A stretch of DNA of 64,000 nucleotides from Chaetorhynchus papuensis (GCA_013396525.1 VWYX01000718.1:379868-443867); one strand, 5' to 3'; positions 49,088 through 62,465 are shown, counted from the first letter of the stretch. The notes: generated by a model not told the origin, from the letters alone. A program made the numbers and translations.

Positions 49088-49451
49088 TGTAGATGCTGAC
49101 AGAGCTTTACCTGTCTGAAGTGAATTTCTTCAGCTCTCTAGCATTTTGGGAGAACTCTGTCTTTCCCATGCAAGTTAACTAAAAGTTATCAATATCCACA
49201 CCTGCACTTGTTTTTCCCAGATTGTTATGACTTCAAAGAGAAAAACACTTGGGAACGGACGTGTTGGAGTTGGGCCAACCCCCTCGAGGGGTGGATGGCC
49301 AGAGAACCAATTACTTTATGCCACCTAGCTCACTTTGCCAACTAACATATAAAAACCTCAGGAAAAAAGCCATTAAACCTGGCCTTTGCCACCATTTCTA
49401 CTGACCTGGACTCGTGTGGTTTTTCTATGCGTCCGTGTTACAACAACAACA
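49088..49451 (+). mobile_element. Solo LTR of an endogenous retrovirus, + orientation
   Basis: A 364-base copy of the same LTR family, TGTAGATG...CAACAACA, flanked by a perfect 6-bp target-site duplication AACACC at 49082-49087 and 49452-49457. In this orientation ATATAAAAA (49347-49355) is a plausible TATA box and ATTAAA (49372-49377) a poly(A) signal 17 bases later, giving the expected order U3, R, U5. It also retains the CCCCTCGAGGGG palindrome. The last bases are a CAA triplet run not seen in the other copies. Confidence 0.94.
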
Positions 49452-51459
49452 AACACCAGGAACATCTCCTGCACCGGCACATCTGACAAAAATCATCCAT
49501 TTCACCTGAGGTTTGAAATTGCTCAGGTTGCATCAGTTCCATGTTTCCACCCAAAGCTGTACTGATCTTTTATCACCACTCTTGCTGTTCCAATGGCAAA
49601 AGCAGCTGGGCAGTCTCCCTTTCTTCACAGTCTGTTGAGCCTGTGTCTAATGGGCAAATATAAAACCGGGACCGATGCCTTGGAAATCCCTCTAAGTTTC
49701 ACTTAGAGGTCGAGTGGTTACAATCCCCTGAAGTGGTCTGTAATTTAACCCTAACAGCTGCTGATTTTCAGCTGGCTTCTCTCTTTATCCTCCCCTGGAC
49801 TATTTTTCCTCATGGGTTCAAGTAAAAGCTTTAAATCTTGGACAGAACTGGCCATTTGTTGTTGCTGCTGGATCTTTCAGCAGGGTGAAATCTACCTCAG
49901 GGAAAGACATAGTCACCTCTCACTAAAGTTTTCTGACATTGTTCTCTACAAGAAACTACTTCCATTTGGGTTTGAATTCTGCAAGTTTCAATTATGGAAG
50001 TTAAAAGGTTTCCAGGTTGGATGTTTCTCTGCTTTTGGGGTTGAGAGTAGCAGACAAAACAGGACAAAAGGTTTACGAAGCAGCTCCCAAAGCGGGCTCC
50101 TGCTTTTGCCTGTGTAGAGGGACAAAAGGCAATTTTTCCTTTGGAAGTACTATGTTCCTCATATGTGGACTGGATATTTTCTCCATTCTTGTTTAGGAGA
50201 TACCACTGGAATATTAATATTTGTGTGGTTTTTTTGTAAATTAAAAATTCTGATAAATACCCTAAAGTTGAAACAGGCTTTTACACGTTAAGATGTTCTG
50301 CGTAGACAATAATTTTGTCATTAAAATTCTGCCCTTACCAAAATCTCCATATTTGATTCTACCAAGCACATAGCTTTTCATCCTCATTCGAGATTTGAGG
50401 GGTCAAAGTTTTACCATTTCCAATGACTCACTTTCAGTGCTATGCTGTCAGCTTAATTTGAAGCAGAGTAAACTGATGAAACCATAGATTGAGGGGTCAC
50501 AGCAAAAAAAAGAAATCAATAGCTTCAATATTCAAGCAGGTTTTCATAACTCCCTACAGCCTCTGCTTTCTACTCCTTTCTGCTCCCTCCCTGCTTCCAA
50601 AGGGTAACAGATTGTTTCTTATTTTAGGTAGTGTTACAGATGGAAATTTAAGGAATGCAGAGCTTGGCCAAAACTGACCCCCTTGGAGTTCAGGCTTTGT
50701 CCACCAGTGGAGGAAAATGGTCCTTGACTATTCCCAACAGCAGCCTTTCAGCTTTTTGGGGATGTTTAAGCAATTACCAAGTGGTGGAACCAAGGTATCT
50801 GGACTTTTGCCTCCTATTAGTGAACACTTACAGAGCAATTACAGTGTTAATACACTCTGAGTCTGTGTCTTTATTTTGAAACACGAATGTAATCTGAAAT
50901 CCTTTGTTTTAGCTGGAGGGGGTAGAGAGGAATATAGAGTTGTTTCATATCCATGGCAACTCCTATTTCTTTATTAATCATTAAAAAGAAAATTTGCAAT
51001 TCTTTAACCTCTTTTAAAAAAATGATTGAAACAAAGACTCTTTGTTTTGCATCAAGAATATATCCTGCTTATTTAAACATTGAAGTAGTTCTTTCTTTTT
51101 TTAAATAGAGTAAAAAGAAAAATTATTATGGAAGATGAAACACTTTAAATCAGTATCTTTCTCGTTTCAATTCAACAGCATTAAATATTTCAACGCTGTG
51201 TAACTCCCAGTATATTTATTTTTTATTCTGGGGAAGTGAGGCCTATCCCTTTTCAGAGAATCAGTTGTGAACTTTGGTTTGCTTCCAACTTCTGATAAAA
51301 TCCTGCTTTTTTTTTATTTTTCTATTTTTTTTTCCCCTCTGAGATACATGTCCCAGATATTAACTGCTCTGTATATACCTTTTTCACGTTTAAGGGGTGG
51401 AACTAATATAGTGCTTCAGCCCTAGCATTCATTTTATGGAAGGAAAGGAATGCTTCATG

Positions 51460-51552
51460 TTTTGGGTTTGTTTTCTTCTGTTTGGTTGTTTTTTGGTTTG
51501 GGTTTTTTTGGTTTCTTTTTTTTTTTTTTTTTGTTGGGGGGTGTGGGAGGGG
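51460..51552. repeat. T/G-rich low-complexity tract
   Basis: TTTGG-like units, a T18 run and a GGGGGG-type end, similar in composition to 6296-6426 and 57973-58097. Confidence 0.88.
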
Positions 51553-52459
51553 AAGACAGGAATTATTATATACAAGAAAAATAAATCCAACCCTGTTATA
51601 GACAAGCACCAAAACAAGTGATAGGCTTGAGAACACAAAACATGGAATTAATCATAGCAATGCTTTGTGAGTAAGATGGGGTTTTCACTAAATTTAGAAA
51701 GAGCAGGAGATGGAATGGATGATGTTGATTGCAGTCTCTATTATTACCAGGAGTCGCTTGCAAGGGTGCGTCGGAATTGGGAATAACCTGGGTTTGTGGT
51801 CTGCAGCAGTGTCCTCAGCATAACAAAGCTGCTCCAAGCTGACTTTCCTGGTGACCAGTCTCCAGGCTGGGCTCCGAGGGTTAATTTCCATCAGCCTTGC
51901 TGTGTTTTCCACGAAGACTGATCCCAGAACGTTGCTGAGGCACTGCTCCACCTGTGGGAAATGTAACTGATCCCATCTTGGGAGCTGCTGAAGGAACAAT
52001 GCTCCAAGGAGTGGTGTTGGCTGTGCTACACTGTGCTTTTTATCTGAGGGGAAAGGATAGGTCTGGGGTCAAACAGATGATGCAGAATGGATGCTTTGAG
52101 AAAAGAATATACAAATTTCATCTGTTTAATGATTTCCTATCTTCTATCAGACAGGGAGTGGCTAGGATGAGCTCATGAGGGTTAGAGGCTTCACTTTTAC
52201 GTGGGATTCTTTCCTAAAATGTTGTAAGCAACAAGACAATTCTGGTTTTGTTTTTTTTTTTATAAGAAAATGTATTTTTAAAAAGTCAACAATTTTGACA
52301 GAAACATTTGCATTTCGCTCCAATTTTCCTTTTGCTCTGTGTTGGGCTCTATTAGTTTGGAGTGAGTGCTGATGGAAACCTCCTGGAGGAAAGGAGTATC
52401 AGCTGCCAAGGGAGCTGCTGAGCGGGCAGGTTCAGGGGGCTGCAGGTGTGGTGTGAACG

Positions 52460-52636
52460 GTGCCATTGGAGCTCTTCATGAGTGAGGGAGACCCAGCCAG
52501 CCTGGCCAGGGCCACCCCAGGCAGCTGCAGGTGGATCCAGAGGGTCGGGGATGAGCTGCAGCTGAGGGAGTTTTCAAATGGGCAGCTCCAAGCTGGCAAG
52601 TGGGGTCTGGCCTGGAGGGATGCAGAAGGTAAGGAA
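52460..52636 (+). other. GC-rich exon-like patch with a consensus splice donor
   Basis: An open frame runs from ATG at 52460 through GC-rich sequence to GAAG followed by GTAAGG, a strong donor, at about 52628. The frame includes a VGDEL word with hydrophobic and arginine spacing that superficially resembles a BH3 helix. No matching acceptor, second exon or homologue can be shown from sequence alone. It may be a noncoding-RNA exon, a decayed gene piece or chance. Confidence 0.15.
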
Positions 52637-53833
52637 ATATTCATATTTAGTAGTGAGAAAAGAGTGCAGCTGCTTTAATATTTCATGAAAATGGCCTTGA
52701 AGCTTTGCTGTGAATTCTGTTGTGTCAGTGGCTTTTGTGTCATCCAAGGTGCTGTTTTTAGGCTTATCATTGTGAGGTGTCTGAGAGAGGGGGCCTGGGA
52801 CTGAGAGGTATAAATTTTTATAAATGTTTATCCACTTGTTCAGTTGACAGCTGAGAGCTGCAGACTGGAATTTGAACACAGTTTGGAATAAACTTTACAG
52901 CAGATCCAGCCATGTTGGGCTCTGTTTACATATTCCATAAGGAGTATGATCTGTACTTTATATCTGCAATTAGTTGTGTGGTGCACTGGAATTGTTGGGG
53001 TGCAAAGAGCCAATTGTGGATATTCTTCCCAAATGCGTGTGTTTGGGGGAGGGGAGGAGAGCTCTTTGTTTCAGAACCTCCAAAGTTCTTGAAGTGCAGA
53101 ATGTTTTCTTTGGGTCAATTGATTATTGACATCAGAAACTCCCGTTTCTCAGACGGGCAAGTGGAACAAGGCCTGCTTGGTGAGAACAAAGGCTGTTCTA
53201 TTACAGTGGATTATTACACTTGCAAACCTAATTATCCCCTCTGGGACTCAGCACAAGCCTAATGCAGCTTGGATTACGGAGGCAGGTTCTTGCTTTCAAC
53301 TTTGTTCAATAGATTTCTGACAAGTCTGGTCTTACAGATGATTAAATTTCAGTACAATGATTAGAGAGTTTTCTGCACAGGAATCACTGCAATTTTTGGA
53401 GGTTGGAACGGAGCAACTCTTTCACTCTGAGGTTTGCTTGGGTTTTTCCACCTCTTTTATTTTTATTTGGGGGAAAAAAAGTAGGATTTTCTTTTCAAGC
53501 AAAGCTATCCTTGAGGTCTGGCATGAGAGCAGTGATTGATGTCCTGGGTAACTACAAACTGTGTAAGGCTTATGCTTGAGGAATTAAATTGTCATAAATA
53601 AGTGGTGGCTGAGCAATATTATTGCCATGTCTAGAATTAGCTTGGTGAGCAGCTGAATGTCACTGAGTGTGTCCCCAAGGCTGTCAGTGGAGGGGCAACA
53701 GGGTGTGGGGAGGCTCTGGAGCTCCAGTGATAAAGTCACTTCATCCAGCTTTAGGTGTTTGCATTAGCTGATTGTTACTGAAGCTTCTAAAGGATGAAAG
53801 CGTACTTGATTTCCCAGAAGAGGACAATAAATT

Positions 53834-53850
53834 AAAAAAAAAAAAAAAAA
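53834..53850. repeat. Poly(A) run of 17
   Basis: An uninterrupted A17. I see no retrocopy or transposon body next to it. Confidence 0.85.
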
Positions 53851-55234
53851 GGATTTTATTGAAATCTAAATCCTAAGCCTCAAAAACTTACTTTTAAAGT
53901 ATTAACAGGGTAAACATCAGTCCTTTTTCCAGGTTCCACTTGCCACTAACTGCATATTTTTATAACCCTAAGTCCAGCTACATATCAAAATTATAATTTT
54001 TTTTAATATACTCTGCTCTTATGTTACCTCATTCGTGTAATGAAGGTAGGAATACTTGCAGATAAACCTGAAAACACCAATACTAGAAAATTGTGAGGGT
54101 TTGTCTTGGAGAATTGCAAGATACTTAATTATGAGAACCCTTGTACAAAAGCTTTTCTTGTGGACTTTCTTAGGTAGATTTCCATGTATCCTTTTGCCTT
54201 TTAAGAAGGGTTTTAATAATCTGTCAGCCTATCCCATTTTCTGTGAAATGTAAATTACTGTCATTTATTTGAGATGGACATCTCAAAAAAAGAAAAGTAA
54301 AAAAGAAAGAAAGTGGCCTGTAGATTAAAGAGTGATTGGGAGGAAGAGGTAAGTGAGGTGGCTGGGGTTTTTGTAAGCCTTAGGATGAAACTAAGCTAAA
54401 ATATATTTCCTTAAATTTGTGATGCTGTCCATGAGCTACATGTTTTCTGCACTGAAAGATGAAAAAAGCTCCACAGCCTTACAAACAGCTATTAGACAGT
54501 CACAATTTTTTTTTTTTTGTTGCCTGTGAATAAATCATTCAGGTCATAATTTACTGAACAGTAAGAATTCATTATACATAAAGCTGATTAAAAAAATTAA
54601 ATTGTAATATCATACATTAATAAGATCATTTTTACCATAGTTTGGCCCTGCCAAAAGCCTAATGAACAGTACACTGGGAATGTTATAAATATAAAGTCTG
54701 GACACAAATATTGGCTGTCTGAGTGTGTTGTGCTCTCTGTGGGGTTGTGCATTGAAAAATCCCTGCTGGTAGGGAAAGAAACACCCCACAAAACAGCTGA
54801 CAGTTCTGACTGCACTGCTGCTGATATCAATGCTATGAATTATTGGCAGAAGAGAATGATTTAGGAAAGGGCTTTATGCCCAACAACATGCAAAGGGTCC
54901 TTGGATCCTTCTGAAAATAAAAATCAAAACAAACCAAACTATGGAAAATGCAAACAAACCCCAACCAAGTGACCTTTTCTTCTTCCCTGAAAAGTTCTGG
55001 GTGGCCTCCTGTGCGTATCCTCTATTCCTGTTTGGTGTTCATCCACATCAGAATTCCTGAGAACCTCCCTTTCTCCATGTACAGAAAGCACAAAATATTT
55101 TGCCTTCTGCTTCCTGGTAATGATCTGATGAGTGATATTTAAAATTGATTCTTTCGGAGAAGGAATATTTTAAAATATTTTTGAAGGTCTGCAGAGGATG
55201 GAACGTTGCTCTTGGCATGAGGGTCTAAGGAAGT

Positions 55235-55345
55235 AGAGGAGACCAAGGTTTGCAATAACTTTTATTGGCCCGGTTGTCAGAGCTGGTAAAAGTAGATGAA
55301 TTTTGAAGCACATAAGCCCTTTTCAGAGTCTGAAATGGAAACCAG
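55235..55345 (-). repeat. Probable ancient amniote interspersed repeat
   Basis: Read on the - strand, it has the order 'ctgaaaagggctta', 'tgcttcaaaattcatct', 'ccgggccaataaaag', 'aaaccttggtctcct'. This resembles a widespread old amniote repeat with a 'ttggtccaataaaag' tail. I cannot name the family with certainty, and the copy is strongly diverged. Confidence 0.4.
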
Positions 55346-57972
55346 GGGGTTTCAAAGCTAAATACAAGTGGAGAGAGATTGCTGAGAGTTTGCCTGAGCT
55401 GTACAGAAAATATTCCATAGGTACGAATCCTGTTGGGTGGCAGCCTCGGTGCTCAAGTGCACAGCGAGAGATTTGACTCCAGAGCTGGTATCTGTTACAC
55501 TTGTTTCTTCAAAAGAAACAAAAAACCAGGTTTAATTTCTGTTCTGATGTGGAGCAAGAAAAATATGTGCAAGGATGTTTATCAGAATCTTCCAGTCAAT
55601 AGTCATGTTACACTGTTTTTCCTCATGAGAGATTGTGTAACTCAGACTAAAACAATTTGCACTGAATCTGTTCCTGTAAAACTGTTTAGTTTTTGGAGTT
55701 CATCTTTTGTTTTTGTGACCAGTTTTTGTGTTTGAGATCAGAATGAATACACACACACTGCAGAAAGATTTTTTTGGAAAATACATTTATATGTGTTGAA
55801 GTAGGTCTCAAACCAGTTTTTAATTGTTAATACGTGTTTTTTAATCTATTAATTTATTGCTCATTAGGTAATTCATAGCACTTAAAAGAAATTACTTTGT
55901 TTACTTATAAAATAAAGTACTCAGTTGTTCAGTCATAGGCTGCTTCCTCTGAAACGTAACAGTAGTGGAAATTTGCTATAAAATAAAAAGGATCCAAGGG
56001 AAAATAATTAAAAAAAAATGAAAAACCAACCAAAACCAAACCCCAGTGATTTTGTAGCTGAGCACACCACAAACAGGAAGATCTGGCCCTTCTGTGTGTC
56101 AGGTTCTCCCTGTGTTGAACCCACTGAGATCAGCCCCAATCCTGGCAGTGTTTAAATCACGCTTTAAGAGAACACTGGGATACTGCCTTGAGTATTTCAT
56201 CTAAGCAAGGACTGAATTGCAGTATTTACCTTTTCTGTGCTGTGGCTTGCCAAGGAATTTTACACTCTGTCCTTGTGTAAAGTCCTGGTGTTGCCAGTGG
56301 ACCATCTGTGTAGGGCAAGCAGAGCCAGGACTGGGTTTAGAGCAGGGATGTGCCTCTGACCTGAGTCTCCTGCTAGCACTCTTTGATATTTGCCTTTGGA
56401 AGGATCCAGGCTGTTGGAATAGCAGCCCAACTTTGAGTCTATCTGATAAGAATCTGCTTTCCTCTCAAATGGGTGACACAGAGACTTTGGGCAAAATGTT
56501 CAGCAGGTGCCTTTTGACAGATCTGCTTTTCTATGTCACCTCAGGTTTTCTGTATTGTCTTCAGTGAAGAGAAATTGATGGAATTCTCAAACATCACCAG
56601 TGTGGCAGCTGAAGCCTTGATTCTCAGATTTTACTGATTTAAGTTGATGTCCATTCCCACACAGGAAATGATTTTGTTCAATTTAGTAAATTTCCATGTA
56701 GGTTGGCCTGTCTGAGTCTTGCCAATTTTTAACCTTTGTGGTTATTTGGTCATTTTGCCTGAGGTGTTCAATGCTGGAGATACTTTATCCCCAGTTAAAG
56801 GGGTTTTGTGTCTTTGAAAGCTGCTTGGCTCTCTCTCCTTCCTTCTTTAGCTGCATGTAAAACATCCCACAGATGATGTAGTGCCTCATTTTGGTGTTTG
56901 TGAACCAGACTGGAACTCACCTGCTTAAAAGGTGGCCCCCTCTAAGGATGTTAGCAATATTTTCTAAATAATTGTAGTAGTTAAAGTGCAAGTACAATGT
57001 AATTAAGTAGAAATGTCACTTTACAGCATAGAATTTAACACAGAGGCAAAGCTCGCTGTCTGAAAAGAGCAGAGAGCATGAAATGCAGAACTATTTAATT
57101 CAGTGGGAAAGGTTTACAACCCTCCCACTTTGAAATACAGAACAAAACTGTATTATTGGAATGGTAATACACAATACTTCTTAAAGCCAGAGGTGTCTAA
57201 CCTTCTTTAAATATTCTTCAGAAGCAATCAGATGGCAAACACACATTTTCACAAAAGCAGTTTCTTCCACAAAGCAAGCAAGCTCTATAAAGCTGCTAAG
57301 CCTTATAAAATCTGTTATTACTTGTGTCCTTTATACTCTGGGTGTTTTAGCTTTTAAAGTGATATTATCAGTTTAATTAAAAACTTATCAAAGCCTACCT
57401 CTCACGCAGAAGCAATTCAGAAATTCCAAACACAAACATCTTGCCGTGTAAATGAGATGCTAGAATCATATCAAACTTCAGGTATGTTAATTATTAAAGA
57501 AAAAAAAAAATAAATCTCCCAGGCATTTAATGAACTAGATAACCAGAGTACCTTGTTGTTAAAGCTGGAAATGTCTTTGACCTCGGAGGGGATGGAAGCA
57601 GGTAATCCCTTTGGTGCAAGTGAGCTTTGATTTTTGTGCTTAACCATGTCTAGTAGCCTAAATCTTTTTCGCAGAAGGTTGATATTAATTATGGGCTGAC
57701 GTGACAAAAAGGCCACCGAGGCCTCCAGAAACATCCAGCAGCATTTAGAAGTCTTTGGATCAGGTTTGCTGTTACAGCCTGAGCTTCTGTAACTCCATCT
57801 TGTGAAAGGACATAACATTTTCCTTGTGGTTAGATTGAGTGCCAGAAATAACAGGGGTTTTTTCCTATGAATGTAATGGATGAGCACTAAGATATTCTTG
57901 TATCTATACTACTTATGTTCCTTTAATAAGGTGTGAAGTTATGACTGAATTTTAAAAATAACAGCTCTTAAT

Positions 57973-58097
57973 GTGTTTTTGGTGTTTTGGGGTTTTTTTT
58001 TTGGTTTTTTGGGGTTTTTTGTTTGTTTTTGTTTTGGTTTTGTTTTGGGTTTTTTTTTTTTTTTTTGGTTTTGGGGTTTTTTTGGGTTTTTATTTTC
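57973..58097. repeat. T/G-rich tract with multiple G runs
   Basis: About 125 bases with only T and G on the + strand, except for a few bases at the ends, including at least five runs of GGG or GGGG separated by T-rich spacers and a T17 run. The Lys/Pro-rich frame on the opposite strand is an artefact. Confidence 0.9.
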
Positions 58098-61000
58098 TTT
58101 GAAGGCCTTGTACTTCTTGGATGAGTGCTGGGTATGAGCTGATGCTTTAGACTGGACCATCTTTCCCAGGGTGTACCTGCAGCAGAGCAGAGTCAGGCAT
58201 TTTATTGACAGGGGATCAGTAATTCTGCTGTTTAGAAAAATTGTTTTGGGTATGATTGTCACTGTTATGTGGTGCTGCCAGGTCTTGGTGGGTGTAGGGA
58301 GAAAAAGGCATTTTTTTTCTGGGAATTCTGGCATTCCAGATGACATGTCAGGCCCTTAAGAAGTATCTGAAAGTCTCTTTTTGGCTGATTATGCCTTAGG
58401 TAGAACCTTGGTGTGCTGAAATCTGGGGGGAACAAAAGTCCCGTCTGGAACTTGCTAAATATGAAAAATCAGTTTTCAAATTTTTCCCCTTTTAAGTAGG
58501 TTGTTAACAATGGGTTGATGGACGTACATATTTATTTTTGGAAGTCTGTTTTCAAGGGGCTAAGATTAAGACTGTAAGTCTATTTTCAAAGTCATCTCAA
58601 GCCTTGTTTTATCTTACCCTATACAGGAATCCTGATCATTGTTATTTACTGTGGCAAATTACCTAGACAACGTCAAGTGCATGTTTAAACCTTTTCCTCT
58701 TCCTTACATGGCTTCATTGTTCAGAGCAAATAGGAATAATATGTGATTTTAATAACTAAAATTTACTCCTTAGGCTGTATTTTTTTTTTTAGACTCAACT
58801 GGATCATTTATTTAAAAAATGGTGTAAATAGGGGCCATATTTTAATGTTTAGAGTCCAGACAACAACCTGTATATAGATACTATAGAAATGCAGTTTCTC
58901 AGAGGCAAATCTTATACTGGTGTAAGTTTCCATAGGTTCAGTGACTCATGGAATAACAGATTTGACCCTGTTGAAGTTGTCTCTTCTTTTTTTTTTTTTT
59001 TAATTTTGGTTTTTCTTTTTTTAATTTGCATGGTTTTTGTGTTTGATAGGCTTTCTTGGGAAGCTGGAAGGTGAAACTGAAGCCTTGCTTGGTTTAATGT
59101 AAGAACGGAGTGTTTAGAAATCTAAACACAGGATATATGAAATCACTGAGGTATTCTAAATTTGAGTTATTTTGGAAAATTAAGGGTACTGTGGGTTTTT
59201 TGGCATTTGAAGGTTATTGATCTCTCAGCACCCAATTGGAAACAATTATATCAGCAGGTGGAAACAATGTAGGGGGTTCCTGTAGTGTCAATGCACTAAC
59301 TGTATTTTATATATCCCTTTGCTTTCAAGATATTTCAGTTTTTAGTGGCTTAGAGTACACCTAATCCCAGAGCAGATTGAAAGTTTACTGCTGTGGTATT
59401 TGAAGTGTGTTAAGGTTTGTTTTTTTTTTTTTTTTTGTAGGTTTTTTTCAATGCCTTTGATGTGTAACAAATTACTACTACACTTTCAAAATAATCTGCT
59501 ATATCTTTTGCAAATCCTATCTAACTTTCTGATTAAATATTTCTGTTAATACCAACTTTGGATAAGGGGATTGGATTCAGCGTGTCCAGAATCCTCTGGG
59601 GCCCACGGTTGTTGCTGGAGAAGTGTTGTGAACCTTAGAACAAGTTGTTTCCCAGTTGCATTGTCTGGATTTCAGCTGTGCACCCAGGCAAGCTGAGTGG
59701 AGCTGGGTGCCTTGGGGAGTTTGAAGCCTTTAGGGAATTCCCTGCAGAGCTCAGGCCCCACAGCAAGCTGGGAGCGTGGCAGGAGACATTTCTTATAGAA
59801 TGGGTTGTCAGGGCATACAATTCCACGGTATAAAAAAGAAATACTGGCTAAAAGATTATTTGGAAGGAATAATTTTGCCTGGGTCTAAGGCAGAACTATT
59901 TTTCTTCTGCCACTCCTAGGAAATCATACGAAATTTGAGGAAAACCATTGATACCAGAGGTACAGCAATGCCTTTAAATTTTTTTTATTTTTTTTAAACA
60001 TGTGCCTTCTCAATACTTTTTCACCCACCCAGTCTCCTTGCCAACCTAACTATGCACTTTCACAGGGTGCAGTTTTGGTGTTGCTGATGGAAATCCAAAC
60101 ACTTTCAGATTTGTAACAAAGGCAGCTCCTAGCTGGCATCCTCACACTCACTTCATTGTTGTTTGTTGTTCTGACAGTGAGCTTTCTTTCGCTGGGTGTT
60201 GTTTTAAAACGAGAACGAGGTGTACTCTTGACTTGAATGGATGCTGGAGGAAGAAGAAAGGATTTTCCTAATGGTTCAACAAGAGCACTTGGTAAATAAT
60301 TTATCATCATCAAGTGCCAGCTTTATCTGAAAGCTGACAGGTCTTTCTTTTATGATTCAGTGGTGTCTGTGCTGACCTGCTGTACACGCTGCCCGTCAGT
60401 GTTTAAAATCTGTTCTGGTGTTACCCAGCCCCTGTTACACTGGATCCACTCCTTTTTATGCTTTATAAAGCATCTGCTGATATTTATGAAGTATATGTTA
60501 GCAAATGTAAGAGCAAGTATTTTAAGGCTCGTTAATATTTTAAGTACAGAAATACAACTTCTGTACTCGCGCGTGTGGCAGACGTCTTGTTTTATGGGAA
60601 CCGTAAGAAAGTGATTTTGCTTATTGATTGACATTATCAGGCAGTCAGGCAGACACTGCAGCAGGTGGAATCACCTTTTTGTGTTGATGTCTGCCAGAAG
60701 TTAACAGCAAATGTGATGCCCTTTCTGCCAGTGAGAGCTAATGTGCACAAAGGTAATGGGTTTTAAAAACGCTGCAAACCTTAATGGTGTGAGATCAATA
60801 TTCCTGCTGCTAAGGGTAAAATGCTACTGCATATATTATTAAGACCTTCTTCAAAATTGAATTACTTGAAGCACTTTTGGACTGTTAGAGGATTCAGTAT
60901 TTATCTTCACAATAAAATACTAATGGACCTGTGTTTGGGGAAATAACATTAATATTTTTCTTCTTGCTTAGAAATATGAAAACTTATTTTAGGAAAGCGG

Positions 61001-62465
61001 AGATGAACACAGCGATGCCCACAAATCTATTGGTTTCCTTGCTACTGGGTAATGTTTGAGATTGGGGGAAAGTTAAATTAGCTGGTAGAGGAGCTAGACA
61101 ATTTTTCACGGGTTACATATCTGCCTGTGTGTGTTTTTGTCTGCTGGAAAGGGAATGAGCAGGAGAACCCTGGTTTGTCCTCCCAGCAGTGTGTTCATAA
61201 CCTCAGTACCGAGGGGCTGTCCCCAGTGAGGCCTCAGCAGCACTGTGGGATGTTGGAGACCTTGGATATTTTCCAAGCCCCAGTGTTTGAATATTAATGT
61301 GTGTGTGTGTGACTCTGAGGTTATGTGTGTTAAGTGCAAAGCATACAATAGCTCATTGCAGTGAATCTCTTTTTTTTTTTAAATTTCTTATCTCAAGAAT
61401 GTTCTTGTGTGTTCTGCAAATTATCCTGTCAAGATTTAACCTGGCTCGTAGTACCTGCTATCATTAACTATTTGTTTTGAATTGGTGTTCAGGCAGCTTC
61501 TGGGAGAAGAGTTTTGCCTTCCTGATGGTTTCCCCAGGGGAAGCCAGGTAAAGTAAAAAATGAGTTTTTTGACTAGTGTCAGACAATCATTGGTTAAACA
61601 GGCTGGGCCAAAAAAAAAAAAAAGAAGGGGGTGGCTTTAAATGTTCCGACAGGAAATAAACAGAACTGTCTTGGACTCAGGTAAAACTGAGTTACCACTG
61701 GAACATATCACAAATCTAAAATATTAATTGCAATGAAAAAGCTCCTTCTTAGTGTTTGGTTTTGGTTTCCAGACCAGCAAAGCAATTGCATTTGCATTGA
61801 AACGTTTCACTCAGCCCCCTTATTGGGTTTTCCCACTTGCAGACTGCAGTGTGCTGATCCACCCTGGCACTCGATGCTGAGGGGAGCTGTGCCATGATTG
61901 CAGCTTTATTGCCTGTTTTCCTGGGCTGTGCCTTTGCCCTCCTCCCAGCACTGTGGGGTTTTTTCCCCTGTGCCATGTGAGAGAGATGCAGCTCCAGCAT
62001 GCTCAGCCTAACAGATGGAAAATGAAATATTGTGGCACAAGCACACAGTCTAGATTCTACTCCTGGACAGATGGGCCAAATCATAATTCCCCAGAGGCGG
62101 GGCTGTGTGGCTCTGTGTTAGAGCACTCGTCACAGTGAATGTATTCCACATTCCCTAACATTGGCATAGTCTAACAGCAACAAGGATCCAAGCACCCACT
62201 AATCCACCCCAAACTTTCAAACACGGCAACAAACGTGACTTTGACATCAACTGGTGGGGGGAAAAATGGAGCTTATGAAAAAATTGAGGTATAAATATCG
62301 TCATAAGGTGAGAAGCACATGGAGTTCATCCTGCTCAAAGCCATGTTTGGCATAGATCTACCCGATCTTCTGCCAGCTATTTTTCTTTTTATGCTTCCCC
62401 TTCCAGTGCCAGTTGGAAAAATATAAAATCTCTACTCATTTTCTCAAGAGAAAAGGAAATAAATT

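Larger units (their letters stand above)
49458..55234. other. Intergenic gene-poor sequence
   Basis: Mostly AT-rich. It contains a 9-bp-stem hairpin at 49689-49709, a T/G-rich tract at 51460-51552, a GC-rich exon-like patch at 52460-52636, and an A17 run at 53834-53850. I can support no gene. Confidence 0.55.
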
